Assembly (NCBI RefSeq): GCF_022965805.1 | Contig: NC_133102.1 | Span: forward strand, 5,154,885-5,218,884 | DNA length: 64,000 nt | Origin: Primulina eburnea | Lineage: Eukaryota; Streptophyta; Magnoliopsida; Lamiales; Gesneriaceae | Direction: 5' to 3' | Shown here: positions 11,809 to 24,255 of the stretch, piece after piece | Layout: every line of letters begins with the position of its first letter | Position numbering within the stretch: position 1 is the first letter of the stretch | Translations under genes and position numbers: made by a program | The notes under the pieces: model-generated | Told to the model about the DNA's origin: nothing | Databases searched by the model: none | What the model saw: only the letters and a program-made list of their open reading frames with translations

Positions 11809-13044
11809 ATGGCCACTTTCAGGCCTTTTTCTTCTGCAACTTACCTTGGAATAACCAGAGCTAGCATTCATACTCATCAAAGGCAACAAGAAACCGACAT
11901 TTCGATATCTCATTACTCGAACAAAGATCAACCTTTTGTTGGTTTCGACAAACAAAAGAATCAAACACTCACGATCAAAACTAACCCTGAAAGAAAAGAA
12001 TGTAGCCGTCCCAATTCAAGTTTGGTCGAAGAAATGTATGCGATTATGGATATCGTAGCAGATAGAGTTGAAATGCACAGAAACATTGGAGAACAAAGAA
12101 ATAACTGGAACCATCTCCTGCTGACTTCGGTTAATAGTATGACTGCAACTGCTGCAATTATGGCTGGAATAGCAGCAGGGACAGCAGCTGGATCAGCTCT
12201 TCTTCCCCTTAAGTTGTCTTCTGCATTACTCTACCTAGGCGCGACTGGAATATTGATAATTATGAACAAGATTCAACCATCTCAGCTAGCCGAAGAACAG
12301 AGGAATGCTTCAAGGCTGTTCAAGCAGCTCCATGCAGAAATCGGTTCTAATATAGCTTTGAAAAGGACTAGTTCTAACGATGTTGAAAGAATAACGGACA
12401 AGGTATTGGCTTTAGATAAAGCATACCCCCTTGCTCTACTCGGAGTAATGCTCGATAAGTTTCCTGAACGTGTGGAACCAGCTGTATGGTGGCCACAGCA
12501 CATGGATCAGTCTCACAACTCAGGGACTACAGTGACGGGAGCCGAGAATGGATGGAGCCAACGGCTTGAAGAAGAGATGAGGGAGATTTTATCGGTCCTG
12601 AGGAGGAAGGATGATGCGGAGTATATCAAACTAGGAAATACTGTTCTAAAAATTAACAAGATTCTAGCTGTCTGTGGACCTATGCTGACGGGTTTAGCTG
12701 CGACTGGTGTTGGATTCATTGGATCACCATTTCTTGGATCGATGCCTTCGTTATTCGGGGTTGTACTAGGAGCACTGGCAACAATCGTGAACACGATTGA
12801 ACATGGGGGTCAAATGGGTATGGTGTTTGAGATGTACAGAAGCTCAGCCGGATTCTTTAAGCTCATGGAAGAAAACATCGAAACAACCTTGGAACAAAGG
12901 CAAGAGAGTAGAGAGAATGGGCAAGTGTTCGAAGAGAAAGTAGCTCTTGAACTGGGCAGAAATCTGTCGGAACTCAGAGATCTTGCAAGCGCTTCTTGTT
13001 CAAGAACTCCAAATTCACAAGAGTTCGCCAGCAAGCTATTCTGA
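11809..13044 (+). CDS. At4g22030-like protein (annotated elsewhere as probable F-box protein)
   Basis: Single-exon 411-aa protein. Residues 72-105 (LVEEMYAIMDIVADR...GEQRNNW) and 151-175 (IMNKIQPSQLAEEQRN) match, from memory, the plant family named after Arabidopsis At4g22030. Two long hydrophobic, small-residue-rich segments at about 110-150 and 284-330 look membrane-associated. The centre and C terminus are Glu/Lys-rich helices. The N-terminal 60 residues are Ser/Thr/Gln-rich and could be a targeting region. I see no F-box motif, so the usual F-box name may be misleading and the biochemical role is not known. The start at 11809 is chosen because a TATA box at 11721 lies downstream of the other in-frame ATG. 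The frame is intact with no breaks. Confidence 0.82.
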   Translation: MATFRPFSSATYLGITRASIHTHQRQQETDISISHYSNKDQPFVGFDKQKNQTLTIKTNPERKECSRPNSSLVEEMYAIMDIVADRVEMHRNIGEQRNNWNHLLLTSVNSMTATAAIMAGIAAGTAAGSALLPLKLSSALLYLGATGILIIMNKIQPSQLAEEQRNASRLFKQLHAEIGSNIALKRTSSNDVERITDKVLALDKAYPLALLGVMLDKFPERVEPAVWWPQHMDQSHNSGTTVTGAENGWSQRLEEEMREILSVLRRKDDAEYIKLGNTVLKINKILAVCGPMLTGLAATGVGFIGSPFLGSMPSLFGVVLGALATIVNTIEHGGQMGMVFEMYRSSAGFFKLMEENIETTLEQRQESRENGQVFEEKVALELGRNLSELRDLASASCSRTPNSQEFASKLF

Positions 13045-13564
13045 TGAAGTTATACCAGGACATTCGTTATGGGTCAGAGGACCATAGACAATAATCACTC
13101 AACCAACTTAATTTTACATGATTTCCATGTGAGAGAGGAGCATCAATTTGGTTTCCATTCAAAACGACCCTTTGGCAAGAACGTTCAATTTCAGTTGTCA
13201 AAGGAGATCCACTGATAACACACTTCCATGTAAGAGATATAATCGTCACAGAACACATATATTAAATTTTATCTTCTTTATTATTATGTTAATCAAAACT
13301 TCTAAAAAACAAGTGCAGCAAAGACGATAGTAACACACTTGCAAATATACAACAAAGTAAACCTTCCAAAAGATGTTCATTGAGCTTATTCTAACTTATA
13401 GAAAAACATATGCATATGAACAGGCTGAAATTTTCTGAGATAGGAAGCATACAGAGAAAAGATATATATTACAAGAGTTGCCTCAGATACAAATTAAATC
13501 AAAGTTTTTTGTCTATTGAAATGACACAACCTTAGGTCATCTAGCCTTCCTAAGGCCAAGCTAA
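13045..13564. other. Non-coding stretch between the gene and HisHF remnant
   Basis: Probably 3' flank of the gene ending at 13044, plus the old 3' flank of the reverse-strand HisHF remnant. No ORF is supported. Confidence 0.45.
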
Positions 13565-14020
13565 TCATATTCGAAATTCAATTCCAGAATTTAGCCAGTG
13601 AACTTTCACTGATGGAACAGAAACCTGCAATTCGTAGAAGGTGGAGAAATCAAACCGATACTTAAGTCAAAAGTTGATGTGAGTAGAAAGCTCACTGATT
13701 TCAGTTTGTTATTTCTAACTATAACAATGCTACAAAATTGGTTGCTTTTGCCTTCATAAATTATGCGGTGCATAGACCGATGTCGATGTCTTATAGAAAA
13801 ATAAGTTAGAAGTGCATCCAATATCACGAATAAAAAATCAAACTATCGAAGAGGATGAGCCAACCAGTGCTTTAAATAGATACTGAATCATTTTGTTACC
13901 TCCTTTCGATGGAAAATACCAGCAGCTAGCGCAGCTGATGCATTTGTTCTGGAGGAAAACTTCTGAGAAGTGTTCAGGCGCACCAGCACCACTACTTGCG
14001 ATTACAGGGATACTTACAGC
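13565..14020 (-). pseudogene. HisHF (imidazole glycerol phosphate synthase) 3'-end pseudogene
   Basis: Two exon-like pieces on the minus strand match the C terminus of plant HisHF, the histidine-biosynthesis glutamine amidotransferase/cyclase. The first (about 14020 to 13900) reads VSIPVIASSGAGAPEHFSEV in one frame, then NASAALAAGIFHRKE in another, so it holds a frameshift near 13945. It ends at a good GT donor (AAGGAG/GTAACA). The last exon (13624-13565) follows a GCAG acceptor and reads SVPSVKVHWLNSGIEFRI before a TGA, matching the family ending. All upstream exons are missing. The splice structure shows a DNA-level copy, not a retrocopy. Confidence 0.75.
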
Positions 14021-14101
14021 GTAAGTTTTATTAAATCTATATCAAATCAATTCCCTTGACCTGAAAAGATATAATAAACCAAAAGATTAATTAGCTCCTA
14101 G

Positions 14102-14296
14102 CACATTGGATGAACATGGAAGAATTGTTCTTGCCAAGAAATTGGGATTCATCAAACCGTCAGCACTGGGCATGGACCCTGAAAGAAGCATGTTTGCAGG
14201 AGCGGAGGTGGTGGAGGCCATGGCCATGGCGGCTGGAGGTAGCGGGTGGTTGTGTGTTCCTTCATAGGTCGGGATCAAGATTGTTCGATCCTCGGC
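14102..14296 (-). pseudogene. WRKY (group IIb-like) C-terminal fragment
   Basis: On the minus strand the frame reads [20 protein letters not shown], then [11 protein letters not shown]...[21 protein letters not shown]. This is the zinc-finger half of a WRKY domain (the HNH part of C-X-C...HxH) and the following region typical of group IIb WRKY factors. The WRKYGQK half, lying on an upstream exon in the family, is absent. The 5' edge is not a clean splice acceptor, and the frame stops after CSSNVLGAN. It lies 80 bp upstream of the HisHF remnant on the same strand, an unrelated gene. Confidence 0.78.
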
Positions 14297-14379
14297 ATAT
14301 ATCAAGTATTTTATCAAACACTTTATATGAAACATTTTGGTATTCTAAAGACATAATGTTTTGACATATAAAATGTTTC

Positions 14380-15810
14380 GACTTAAAACTTAAACATTCT
14401 CCGACAGAAACTCCTAGCACATTCTTTTCTTGTAGACCGCAACCTCACAATTCACATAACTTTTAGTGTATCTTATGCCAATACTATAAACATAATATTT
14501 CATGTATTTGTGTAAAGATTATCAATCTACTTAACTTTGAAGCTCAAATCTCATATTTATATGTGAGTGATTGTGTCTGAAGATTTAATTCATTACATTG
14601 TGTTTATCTCTCAATCGTATAATCACACTTTGAGTTTACTCTCATTCTAGCTATATTTCTTCAATTAAGTTGCTTATGCTTTGAATCCCTGTCAAAACCT
14701 CTGGTTTGATTTTCAAGGTATTGTATTTATAGCTTCCGATAATGATGTCAAGAATATGGCAATTTGAAAAAGTTATGTATTAAATATGACATTGAAATGG
14801 TCATATTTAATCATTCCATTCGATAATCGAGCTAAACATTATGGCCGAACTACCAAAATTGCTCATATCAAGTTGATTCGTGCTTTGAAAACTTTCAGCT
14901 TAATCTAGCAATCACCAGCTTACTTAGATAACATATCGTCAAAACAATTTAGCTCGCCAGATTTTTCAATTTGACTAAATTTGAGTTCTCATTTTCAATT
15001 TGAGCTACCAACTACACAATTGAGTGAATATGTTAGAAATATAATAATAAATTTTGTTTTCATCGAAATCAAGATTGCTAATGTTTCGACAACTCAACAA
15101 ATAGGAACAAGTATTACTTAAAAATAAATAATAACAGAAAAAAATAAAATTCATTTGATTTATTGGTATGTTAACGAAATTACTATTGAAAAAGATTCAA
15201 CAAAATTATTATGAAGCATCATAAAAAAAATTGCAACTATTATCCTTCTTAAATAATTATTTCACCCTTATTTTTTAACATTTTAATAGAATTTTCATAT
15301 TTTACATAAAAATTGCATAAAATAAAATAGAAACGTATACATAAAAAAATAATTTTTAGTCATACTGAACAATGAAAAAAATATCCGTAAGCCAGAAATC
15401 AGCTTATTCAACAAATGCTGAGGCATAATTAAATAATAGAAACTGAATCGAACAAATAAATCAAAAATCAAACTAAACCGATGATCCGACATGGTTTTTA
15501 GTTAATCTCGATTTGGATCGGTTCGGTTCAAAATAAATAATAAAAAATCCGAAGCAAACCGATTTTGTAAATATGAACTTTGTTTAAAAATTTATTTTCT
15601 ATGATTTTATTATCTTAAAAACGTAATTTTTTGTTCATAAATTTAAAATAGTAAATTATTCTAATTTAATAATCATTTAAATTAAAAATCTTGTAAAATC
15701 CACCCTTAAATATTGTTTATACAAAAAGTATTGTATATCTAGAAAACAATTTTCTGTATAAGATCGCTAATATTTATGGGCTCATGAACTCCATTGTACA
15801 TTTCAAGATA
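14380..15810. other. AT-rich stretch, possibly old LTR sequence on the minus strand
   Basis: No gene supported. On the minus strand a good TATA box (TATAAATA, 14724-14731) sits in sequence that looks like a decayed LTR promoter, but no TG...CA ends or target duplication were found. The part near 15440-15540 has Pu/Py CCGAACC-type motifs common in small DNA transposons. Confidence 0.35.
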
Positions 15811-16184
15811 GAGTGGGTCTCTTGTGAGATACTTTCACGAATTTTTATCTATAATACAGGTTAACTCTACCGATATTTTCAATAAAAAAATAATGCTCTT
15901 AGTATAAAAAGTAATAATTTTTCATAGATGACCCAAATAAATGATCTGTCTCACAAAATGAGCAAAAACTTGTGTAATACAGTCTCACATATCATATTTT
16001 GTGATACAGATCTTTTATTTGGGTCATCCATTAAAAATATTATTTTTATGTTAAGAGTATTATTTTTTATTGTGAATATCGGTAAAGTTGACTCGTCTTA
16101 CATATAAAGATTCGTGAGACCGTCTCACAAGAGACCTACTCCACAAAATATGACTTGTGAGATCGTCTCACACAAGTTTTTGCC
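15811..16184. mobile_element. MULE-type MITE copy 2, split by a second copy
   Basis: It starts GAGTGGGTCTCTTGTG and ends CACAAGTTTTTGCC. A perfect 9-bp TSD TTCAAGATA flanks the whole unit (15802-15810 and 16185-16193). A second copy of the same family (15961-16141) lies inside it in the opposite orientation. Confidence 0.87.
15961..16141. mobile_element. MULE-type MITE copy 3, nested in copy 2
   Basis: It opens AGCAAAAACTTGTG and closes GAGACCTACTC, opposite in orientation to its host copy. Flanks CACAAAATG (15952-15960) and CACAAAATA (16142-16150) are a 9-bp TSD with one mismatch. This is self-insertion of the family. Confidence 0.82.
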
Positions 16185-16206
16185 TTCAAGATAATATCTC
16201 TCTCTT

Positions 16207-16329
<123 letters not shown>

Positions 16330-16808
16330 TGCACATAGATGACTAATAATGAAAAAAATAATCACGAGAATTAGATAATGTTTAAAGTCGTTTGAATAAC
16401 ATCATGTTTATAAATATTTATCAATCTAAAAAAATCAAAACACAATACATAAAAATACATCATGACAATAAATCATATATATTCACTTATTTATATGACA
16501 TTTTTCAATACGCGACATAATACAGCTCTCTTAAATGATAAATCAGCAAAAATATTTTTCATTCCAATATCATTCAAAATGAAAAAAAAAACAATAAAAA
16601 TAAAATTAACATAATAGTAAATTTTACCAAAATCAAACTAAAATTTACTTAACTAGAGTACACATAGACAAACGTCAAATAAAATTCTCTTAATTTACTA
16701 AATTATCATAATAATGTTAAGTAAATATCACTTTTAATTTTGCTAACTTTTAACACATTGCGGATTTTATTTAATTTCTATGTTTTTTTTAGAATGCATA
16801 TTATAGAT

Positions 16809-19007
16809 AATTAATTTTATATTAGAATCAATCATTTATAAATTAATATCGATGATTAATAATTTAAGAGAAATAAAATTTTAACATAATATCATTCAAA
16901 TAAATATATATAGTACAAAACATATATAAATAAAATAAATTTAATACTCAGTAAAAAAATTTTACATGTAAAATTGTAATATATAAGAAATGATAATAAA
17001 CTATCAATATATTCATATTTATTATAAGGATTATATTGATTAAATTTTTTTTAAAGATTATATCATAAATTTAGTTTACAATTTAGAAGAAAAAAAAAAG
17101 AAAAATGTGTATTAATGCCCAAATATATCTAAGATGGACAATGAATCACAAAAATTGACTAAGAAATACAAATAAATAAAGTTTTTACATAAAATTTAGA
17201 AAATAAAGAAGAATGTTAATTAATGTTCAAATCTATCTAAGATGAACAATAAATCAAAAAAAAAAACTCTTAAAAAGACATATTAATTTAATTTGCTAAC
17301 TTAAATGAACAAGGAAATGTAAAAAAATAAAAATTTTGGAATAAAATTTAAGAAATAAAAAGGAATGTGTATTAGTGTCCAAATTAATTTAAGATGGACA
17401 ATGAATTTTATATCAGAATCAATCATTTATAAATTAATATCGGTGATTAATAATTTAAGAGAAATAAAATTTTAACATAATATCATTCAAATAAATATAT
17501 ATAGTACAAAACATATATAAATAAAATAAATTTAATACTCAGTTAAAAAATTTTATATGTAAAATTGATAATAAACTATCAATATTCATATTTATTATAA
17601 GGATTATATTGATTAAATTTTTTTTAAAGATTATATCATAAATTTGTTTACAATTTAGAAGAAAAAAAAAAGAAAAATGTGTATTAATGTCCAAATATAT
17701 CTAAGATGGACAATGAATCGCAAAAATTGACTAGGAAATGCAAATAAATAAAGTTTTTACATAAAATTTAGAAAATAAAGAAGAATGTTAATTAATGTTC
17801 AAATCTATCTAAGATGGACAATAAATCACAAAAAAAAACCCTTAAAAAGACATATTAATTTAATTTGCTAACTTAAATGAACAAGGAAATGTAAAAAAAT
17901 AAAATTTTGGAATAAAATTTAAGAAATAAAAATGAATGTGTATTAATGTCCAAATTCATTTAAGATGGACAATGAATTTAAAAAAAAAAAAAAAAAAAAC
18001 CTTACTACCAATATATTCATATTTATTATAAGGATTATATTGATTAAATTTTTTTCAAAGATTATATCATAAATTTAGTTTACAATTTAGAAGAAAAAAA
18101 AAAAGAAAAATGTGTATTAATGCCCAAATATATCTAAGATGGACAATGAATCACAAAAATTGACTAAGAAATACAAATAAATAAAGTTTTTACATAAAAT
18201 TTAGAAAATAAAGAAGAATGTTAATTAATGTTCAAATCTATCTAAGATGAACAATAAATCAAAAAAAAAACTCTTAAAAAGACATATTAATTTAATTTGC
18301 TAACTTAAATGAACAAGGAAATGTAAAAAAATAAAAATTTTGGAATAAAATTTAAGAAATAAAAAGGAATGTGTATTAGTGTCCAAATTAATTTAAGATG
18401 GACAATGAATTTTATATCAGAATCAATCATTTATAAATTAATATCGGTGATTAATAATTTAAGAGAAATAAAATTTTAACATAATATCATTCAAATAAAT
18501 ATATATAGTACAAAATATATATAAATAAAATAAATTTAATACTCAGTTAAAAAATTTTATATGTAAAATTGATAATAAACTATCAATATTCATATTTATT
18601 ATAAGGATTATATTGATTAAATTTTTTTTAAAGATTATATCATAAATTTGTTTACAATTTAGAAGAAAAAAAAAAGAAAAATGTGTATTAATGTCCAAAT
18701 ATATCTAAGATGGACAATGAATCGCAAAAATTGACTAAGAAATGCAAATAAATAAAGTTTTTACATAAAATTTAGAAAATAAAGAAGAATGTTAATTAAT
18801 GTTCAAATCTATCTAAGATGGACAATAAATCACAAAAAAAAAACCCTTAAAAAGACATATTAATTTAATTTGCTAACTTAAATGAACAAGGAAATGTAAA
18901 AAAATAAAATTTTGGAATAAAATTTAAGAAATAAAAATGAATGTGTATTAATGTCCAAATTCATTTAAGATGGACAATGAATTAAAAAAAAAAACCCTTA
19001 AGATAAC
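16809..19007. repeat. AT-rich tandem array, roughly 1,004-bp units with internal sub-repeats
   Basis: CAATATATTCATATTTATTA begins at 17005 and again at 18009, and the intervening sequence repeats almost base for base. Within each unit the block GTGTATTAATG(C/T)CCAAATAT...AAGATGGACAATGAATC recurs, for example at about 17106 and 17677, then 18113 and 18681. AGAATCAATCATTTATAAAT recurs at about 16820, 17410 and 18420. So there are two long units, each built of related shorter blocks, preceded by a partial unit. It has no coding potential. Confidence 0.88.
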
Positions 19008-19556
19008 CTAATAATTTAATTGGCCAACTTAAATGAATAAGGATATATAAGGAAATTCACAATTGAAGTGGTATATATATATATAATTGAATCTTATTTT
19101 TTATTGTTTGTAAAAAATGGGTAAATAAATAAATAAATAAAATATACAATGTATAATCTCAATAAATTAATTAATTAAATAAGGGAAGTAAGCCTTAATT
19201 TTGGGATGAGATGGTTTATGTTGACTTAATTATTGGCCACACACGTCCAAAATACTAGGTCAACGTCCGAATTGCGATATTTTATGAATTCCCAGTAAAA
19301 TTAGTGATTATTTATTTTATTTTATTTTATTTTGAATAATTGTATTTTATATTTTATAGTTAGAAAATATATTTTTTTACATTGATGCGGAAGAAAACGA
19401 AGCGAAAGTGTCAATATTTTTTTAAAAAAATAATAACCAAATATTAGCATAATATTAAAGTTAAAATACTTTTTAAAATGATTTTTGTTAGATATATTTT
19501 ATGTGCTGTTTATTTTCGATTTAGACCTATAATTTATTGGATTCCAATAATTTTAA

Positions 19557-19728
19557 GAGGAGGTCTCTTATGAGACAGTCTTTATCTGTGAGACGGATCA
19601 ACCTTACCAATATTCACAATAAAAAGTAATATTTTTAGCATAAAAATAATATTTTTTCAGAGATGACCCAAATAAGAGATCTGTCTTACAAAAACGACTC
19701 GTGAGACCGTCTCACATAAGTTTTTGTC
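19557..19728. mobile_element. MULE-type MITE copy 4
   Basis: It runs from GAGGAGGTCTCTTATGAGAC to CACATAAGTTTTTGTC, 172 bp. A perfect 9-bp TSD TAATTTTAA flanks it (19548-19556 and 19729-19737). Confidence 0.9.
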
Positions 19729-20469
19729 TAATTTTAATTGGTGTCAGAAAGAAACTTTATAAATCTGATGCCGATGTGAGAAAGACTTCAAGACTTTTAA
19801 AGTATGAAAAATAAATCTTAATCAAGATTTCATGTAATCTACGATATATAATGCAATAGCTCTCTATATTAACTATATAAACTTATTTTGTAATTTTGAA
19901 TTTTTTAAAACAACGTTTATCTTATCAAATTAATTACGTAGTTTTATTATATTATAATACTATTTTTAAATATTTTTATTTATCTCTTACTATTTCAATT
20001 TTAAAAATTTATAACTTTTATTTTATATTTAAGAAAATATATCGTCTCAAACTTACGAAACTTTTAAATTTGATGGAATTTAAGACATCGATAATTAATA
20101 AATTGGGAAAATAAAGTTTTGGTAAGATGGAGCTTTTGATGTATTGGCACAAAACAAGCGGGCAACTACTTTTGTCTTCTAAAATTGCGATATTGCCGTC
20201 GTTTAGGACAATAATTCGATATATATAATACTTAATTTTTTTATTTTTTTATAGCATATTAATTTTTAAATGCTATTTAAGGCAGAAAATTCGAATAATA
20301 ATACAATAACTTGAGGTTTCTTGAATTAAAAACCAATCTGAAAACACGAGCCATCTAATGTATACTTATGTTAGATCAATGGTTTTGATTATCATTTTGA
20401 ACCAAATAAATCTAAATGTCAATAAATAAATTCCTACTGGATAAAACTTATCATTTAAAGATCCGAGAA

Positions 20470-20545
20470 GGTGTCCGAGTTGGTGGAATAAGTGAACATT
20501 TGACCATCAATCGTGAGTTCGATTCCTCTTACTAACAGATTTCCA
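20470..20545 (+). repeat. tRNA-derived SINE-like piece
   Basis: GTGTCCGAGTTGGTGGAATA resembles a Pol III A box (TGGCCGAGTGG). About 40 bases later GAGTTCGATTCCTC resembles a B box (GGTTCGANTCC). Spacing fits a tRNA-derived promoter. No cloverleaf or acceptor stem can be completed, so it is not a tRNA gene. SINE ends are not defined. Confidence 0.42.
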
Positions 20546-20682
20546 GGTCATGAGTATGTTGCATATGAATTATTGCTCAATGCAGTTGACTTGGTTAGCT
20601 TGATTTGCAAGCTACTTTACTGCATTAACTCGAGTATTTACTCAATGTTCATTGAATGATAACGGTTATAGTTTCTCACATC

Positions 20683-20686
<4 letters not shown>

Positions 20687-20721
<35 letters not shown>

Positions 20722-20741
20722 TATATATATATATATATATA
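20687..20741. repeat. (TA)n microsatellite
   Basis: Long TA tract with a single GA interruption. Confidence 0.95.
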
Positions 20742-22090
20742 ATTTGAATTAACCAAAATTTCTTATATGAATGAAAATCTTTTAATTCAAATTTCAGCTT
20801 ATGCCTATCTCATAATTATTTTCACTCTCTTCAATTCACCAACAAGTTACTAGTCAATTTTTTTTTCATGTCCCATTATTTTCTTACTCTAGATCTGATA
20901 TCTCTTATTAAGTCATTGACTCAACGCAATTTTTTTCATCACTGTTATATTATTTGTATTAGATATTATCGCGAAAGTTTAAGCGACACATGCAATTCTT
21001 TAATGTTTCTTCGATCATCTGGAAATCAAAATTTTCTTTGACGATGATTTATAATCCATATGATATCAACGTTCTACATTTTGGATAAAATCTTGAGTTT
21101 GTGATAATCCTATTATGCCTCTCAATTTTGAATTTGATATGTCCTTTTTTTCCACAAAATTTGTAAGTCTATTAGTCCTACCTAGAAGAAAAGCTACAAA
21201 TGGTAATTGCAATTTGTTCATTTATTTATTTTTGCTTTTATCATTAGCGACAATTGAAAGACTAAAAAGGGAAAAAGTATACCAATATATTTATTTATAA
21301 AGTCAAGTTGGCGTGGTGTCCTTTCCACGATCGATAAATAAAACAAATAAATTATTGTAATTAAATTAATCACTAACCTTTGGCTTTTTAGGCTTCCACG
21401 TGCAATGTGATGTATTAATCCTAGCTAATCAGGTATCTAATTCCTCTCACCCTCTTCGCTAAATACAAGATTTTTTTTACATAGTTATATTTATTGGGAA
21501 AATTTCTCCATAAATTGTTATATTTGAATTTCTATCTCATATTTTTATAATATTAAATAAATTACAAAAGTTGACTGAAATATGGGACTGACCCACCTCG
21601 TTTTTTTGTGTGAAACGAGTCAATTTTATTCATAAATACGATAATAAGTAATATTTTTTATATATAAAATAATATTTTTTCATAAATAACTTTAATAAAT
21701 ATTAAAGTCACATCAGTTTTTGTGAAATTTTTTGAATGGTATATCCCTTGCTTGATAGTTTCATTTTGTCTTGAAGAAAAAGGAAAGACAAAAAATAAAA
21801 AGAAAGAAAAAAAGAATGTGATTAACCCACACCTCTGGATTTAGTGATTTACATACATTTTACGAATAAAATATTTTATATTGAACAAAGAAAAAAAATT
21901 ATCATGAAACTAAATATAATAATTATTCTAAACAAACTTACAATTCATCATATCCCAATGTATGTGCACAAAGCCACGCATTTGTCTGAAATAAATTTCT
22001 TTATAGTAAGAAACTTAAAATCGATAAAATAAAAAAATAAAAAAATTTATATTTTGCTCACCGAAGATTTCGTAAAATCCTGGTTGATGT

Positions 22091-23684
22091 TCATCTTCTC
22101 ACATCCAAATCAGTAACAAGACTAAATGCTTCGACAAGTGTCTGTTTAAACCTCGCAAGATCCAGCCTGACGTTCTGCATATCAAGATACACACTTCTTG
22201 CTGCCCTGTACCCACCTTTCCTAAACAAAGATGCCTGATCGGTGAACACCTCGTCGTCCCGGCTGTATACTCTCGCTAACGAGCTCTCTTCCGGCTCGAT
22301 CTTGTAGCGTAAATAATGCACGCCCATTGCACGTGCTGTGTCGCCGTAGTATGTATTCGACGCCCACTCCGTGCCTAATAGTTCAACCTGAATCATCACT
22401 GCCCCGGTGGGCAAGAAAATCTCATTGGTCAAACCTGCACCATGTGCCCCAACCAGAACACTGCAAGAGTTTATCGTCTGAACGAATTGATTCATATTCG
22501 ACACGGTTTTCGATCTTTTAACCAAGATCAGCTCGAATCCCAGTTCTTTAATCAGTTGGATCATTTCACCTTCATTCAAGAACCGCCTTGTATTGGTACG
22601 CGACAGTAGCATTAGTCTTGGTTTTGGTATCTGATCTACATGGCTGAATTTCAAACTGTAAGATTTTCTCAGGAAATCCCTGAAACTAGTCATTGAATAC
22701 CCCCCTGGAATTTCGCTGGAGTTCAAAGCAAGATTGTCGTGGTATCGTAACCCGATCACGGAGCCTGGAAAACAATGCAAACTGCCGTTTATAGCCGGAT
22801 TCAGCACCTGGTACCTCGTTAAACCTGACAAGACTTTACCATATTTACTCATGAATTTCGGATTATAATCCTCGAGTACTAGAACCACCCGAGATTCAAA
22901 CTGTTTCGCTGTAATGAACAGAGGGATGATGATTTCATTCATCTCATGGAACACATTTCCGATGCCTCCGGAAGAAAAAATCACAGCAGGGGAATCGTGG
23001 ACGAATTCGCAAACCGGTGGTGTGGAGTTGCCAATTTGAAGAACATGAACTGGTGTGATTCCTGGTGGGATACTTTCTTGTCTTGCATGCGGATGGATTA
23101 CAGTTTCTTGAATCCGATTTGTGGCCGATTGTGTGTAGACAGTCATGTTTCTTGTGTCGATTTTTACGGGCTGATTCACTACACAGACTACAGAGTGATA
23201 TGTTCTGTCACATGCAAAGCCTGTGGATTCAAGATTTCTTCTATCCTCACCTGCATCAATACATCGAGTGCTCTTTTTCAGCAAATCCCAGATCAAGAAA
23301 ATCTGGTTTCTTTCAAAAATAAAAAATAAAAAAATGGAAAGAAGAAGAATCAGGGACCTCTTACTAGTCTTGATAAATGAAACCTCGTGAATTCTTGATC
23401 TTCAGCTGTTTCGTTGACAATCTTATTGCTGACGGAGCTTTGTTCTACACCAGAAAAGTATCGCATCCCTGATAGAATTTGTAAAAATTTCATCAAGTCG
23501 ATAATGTTTTCAGACTTCAAGAATAAAAATAGAACCAAATTCAACGCAGAATTTTTGGCTTACACCGATCAAAAGGGATATTATTTCCCCAAAAGAAATC
23601 AATCCCAACACAAATTAGAGGAAGAGCAAGCAAAAAAATAATCGGAGTGGCACCAAAAATCATTCTTTTTGGCTCCTTCTCCAT
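22091..23684 (-). CDS. GT61 family glycosyltransferase (xylan arabinosyl/xylosyltransferase-like)
   Basis: Three-exon model on the minus strand: 23684-23564, 23468-23358, 23250-22091, giving 463 aa. Exon 1 encodes MEKEPKR followed by one hydrophobic helix (about residues 9-31), as in type II Golgi membrane proteins. Exon 3 carries the catalytic domain: GGIGNVFHEMNE near 172, LLSRTNTRRF, and the conserved GAHGAGLTN near 343. These are hallmarks of GT61 (DUF563) enzymes, which add arabinose or xylose to xylan; the exact sugar cannot be told. Intron 1 has GTAAGC and TATCAG sites. Intron 2 uses GATGCAG as acceptor and a weak GTCCCT donor, but joins RLVRG to EDRRNLES in frame as expected for the family. 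A GTAAGA donor 8 bp upstream is the alternative. No breaks are seen. Confidence 0.85.
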
Positions 23685-23739
23685 CTCTCGATGGGTTTGA
23701 AACCAGCTCCAAGATTTTATTTTCTGTTTTCTGTTCAAG

Positions 23740-24077
23740 GCAAGGTATTATCGGAACTAAGCAAACAATTATTGGTAAAGTTTTGCCTTAATCTAAAGGT
23801 TATTTTCATACTTTTTAATTAGGCCTAGCATCATTTTCCACTCCAATATTAAATATTCTATTGAATTATTCTACGTAGACTTTGAATCGTGGGAAAGCAT
23901 CTCTTTGCTAGGATGATTTTCTGAAGATGGAAATTAATATATAAATTAGCAACATTGGTTTCTTAGCGTATTCTCTTTATTCTTTCTAGAATATATTTTA
24001 TCTAACTAAAAACGTGTAACATTGGGTTAGAATAATTGCGCGCACACACACAAACATGAGCATCCACTATTCACATA
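23740..24077. other. Upstream flank of the GT61 gene
   Basis: Likely contains the promoter of the minus-strand GT61 gene. No clear TATA box was singled out and no other gene is supported. Confidence 0.4.
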
Positions 24078-24255
24078 GACAAAAACTTGTATAAGACAGT
24101 CTTACGAGTCGTATTTCATGTGACAGATCTTTTATTTGGGTTATCCATGAAAAAATACTATTTTTTATGCTAAGAGTATGACTTTTTATCGTGAATATCG
24201 ATAGAGTCGACTCATCTCACAGATAAAAATTCGTGAGATAATCTCACAAGAGAAC
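24078..24255. mobile_element. MULE-type MITE copy 5
   Basis: GACAAAAACTTGTATAAGAC at the left and GATAATCTCACAAGAGAACT at the right, with the family's central TTATTTGGGTTATCCATGAA. Ends are diverged and no clean 9-bp TSD is seen. Confidence 0.75.

Larger units (their letters stand above)
19738..22085. other. AT-rich intergenic DNA
   Basis: No gene supported apart from a tRNA-like piece and a TA microsatellite. 21583-21723 is a badly decayed relative of the GAGAC-palindrome MITE (GTGAAACGAGTCAATTTTATTCA... AATATTTTTTCATAAATAAC). The end of this stretch is the 3' flank of the GT61 gene on the minus strand. Confidence 0.45.

Noticed and set aside
20470..20545. A true tRNA gene
   Set aside because: Only A- and B-box-like motifs are present. 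No closed acceptor or anticodon stem could be drawn.
22946..23329. 127-aa plus-strand frame
   Set aside because: It is the shadow of the GT61 exons on the other strand, with no domain of its own.
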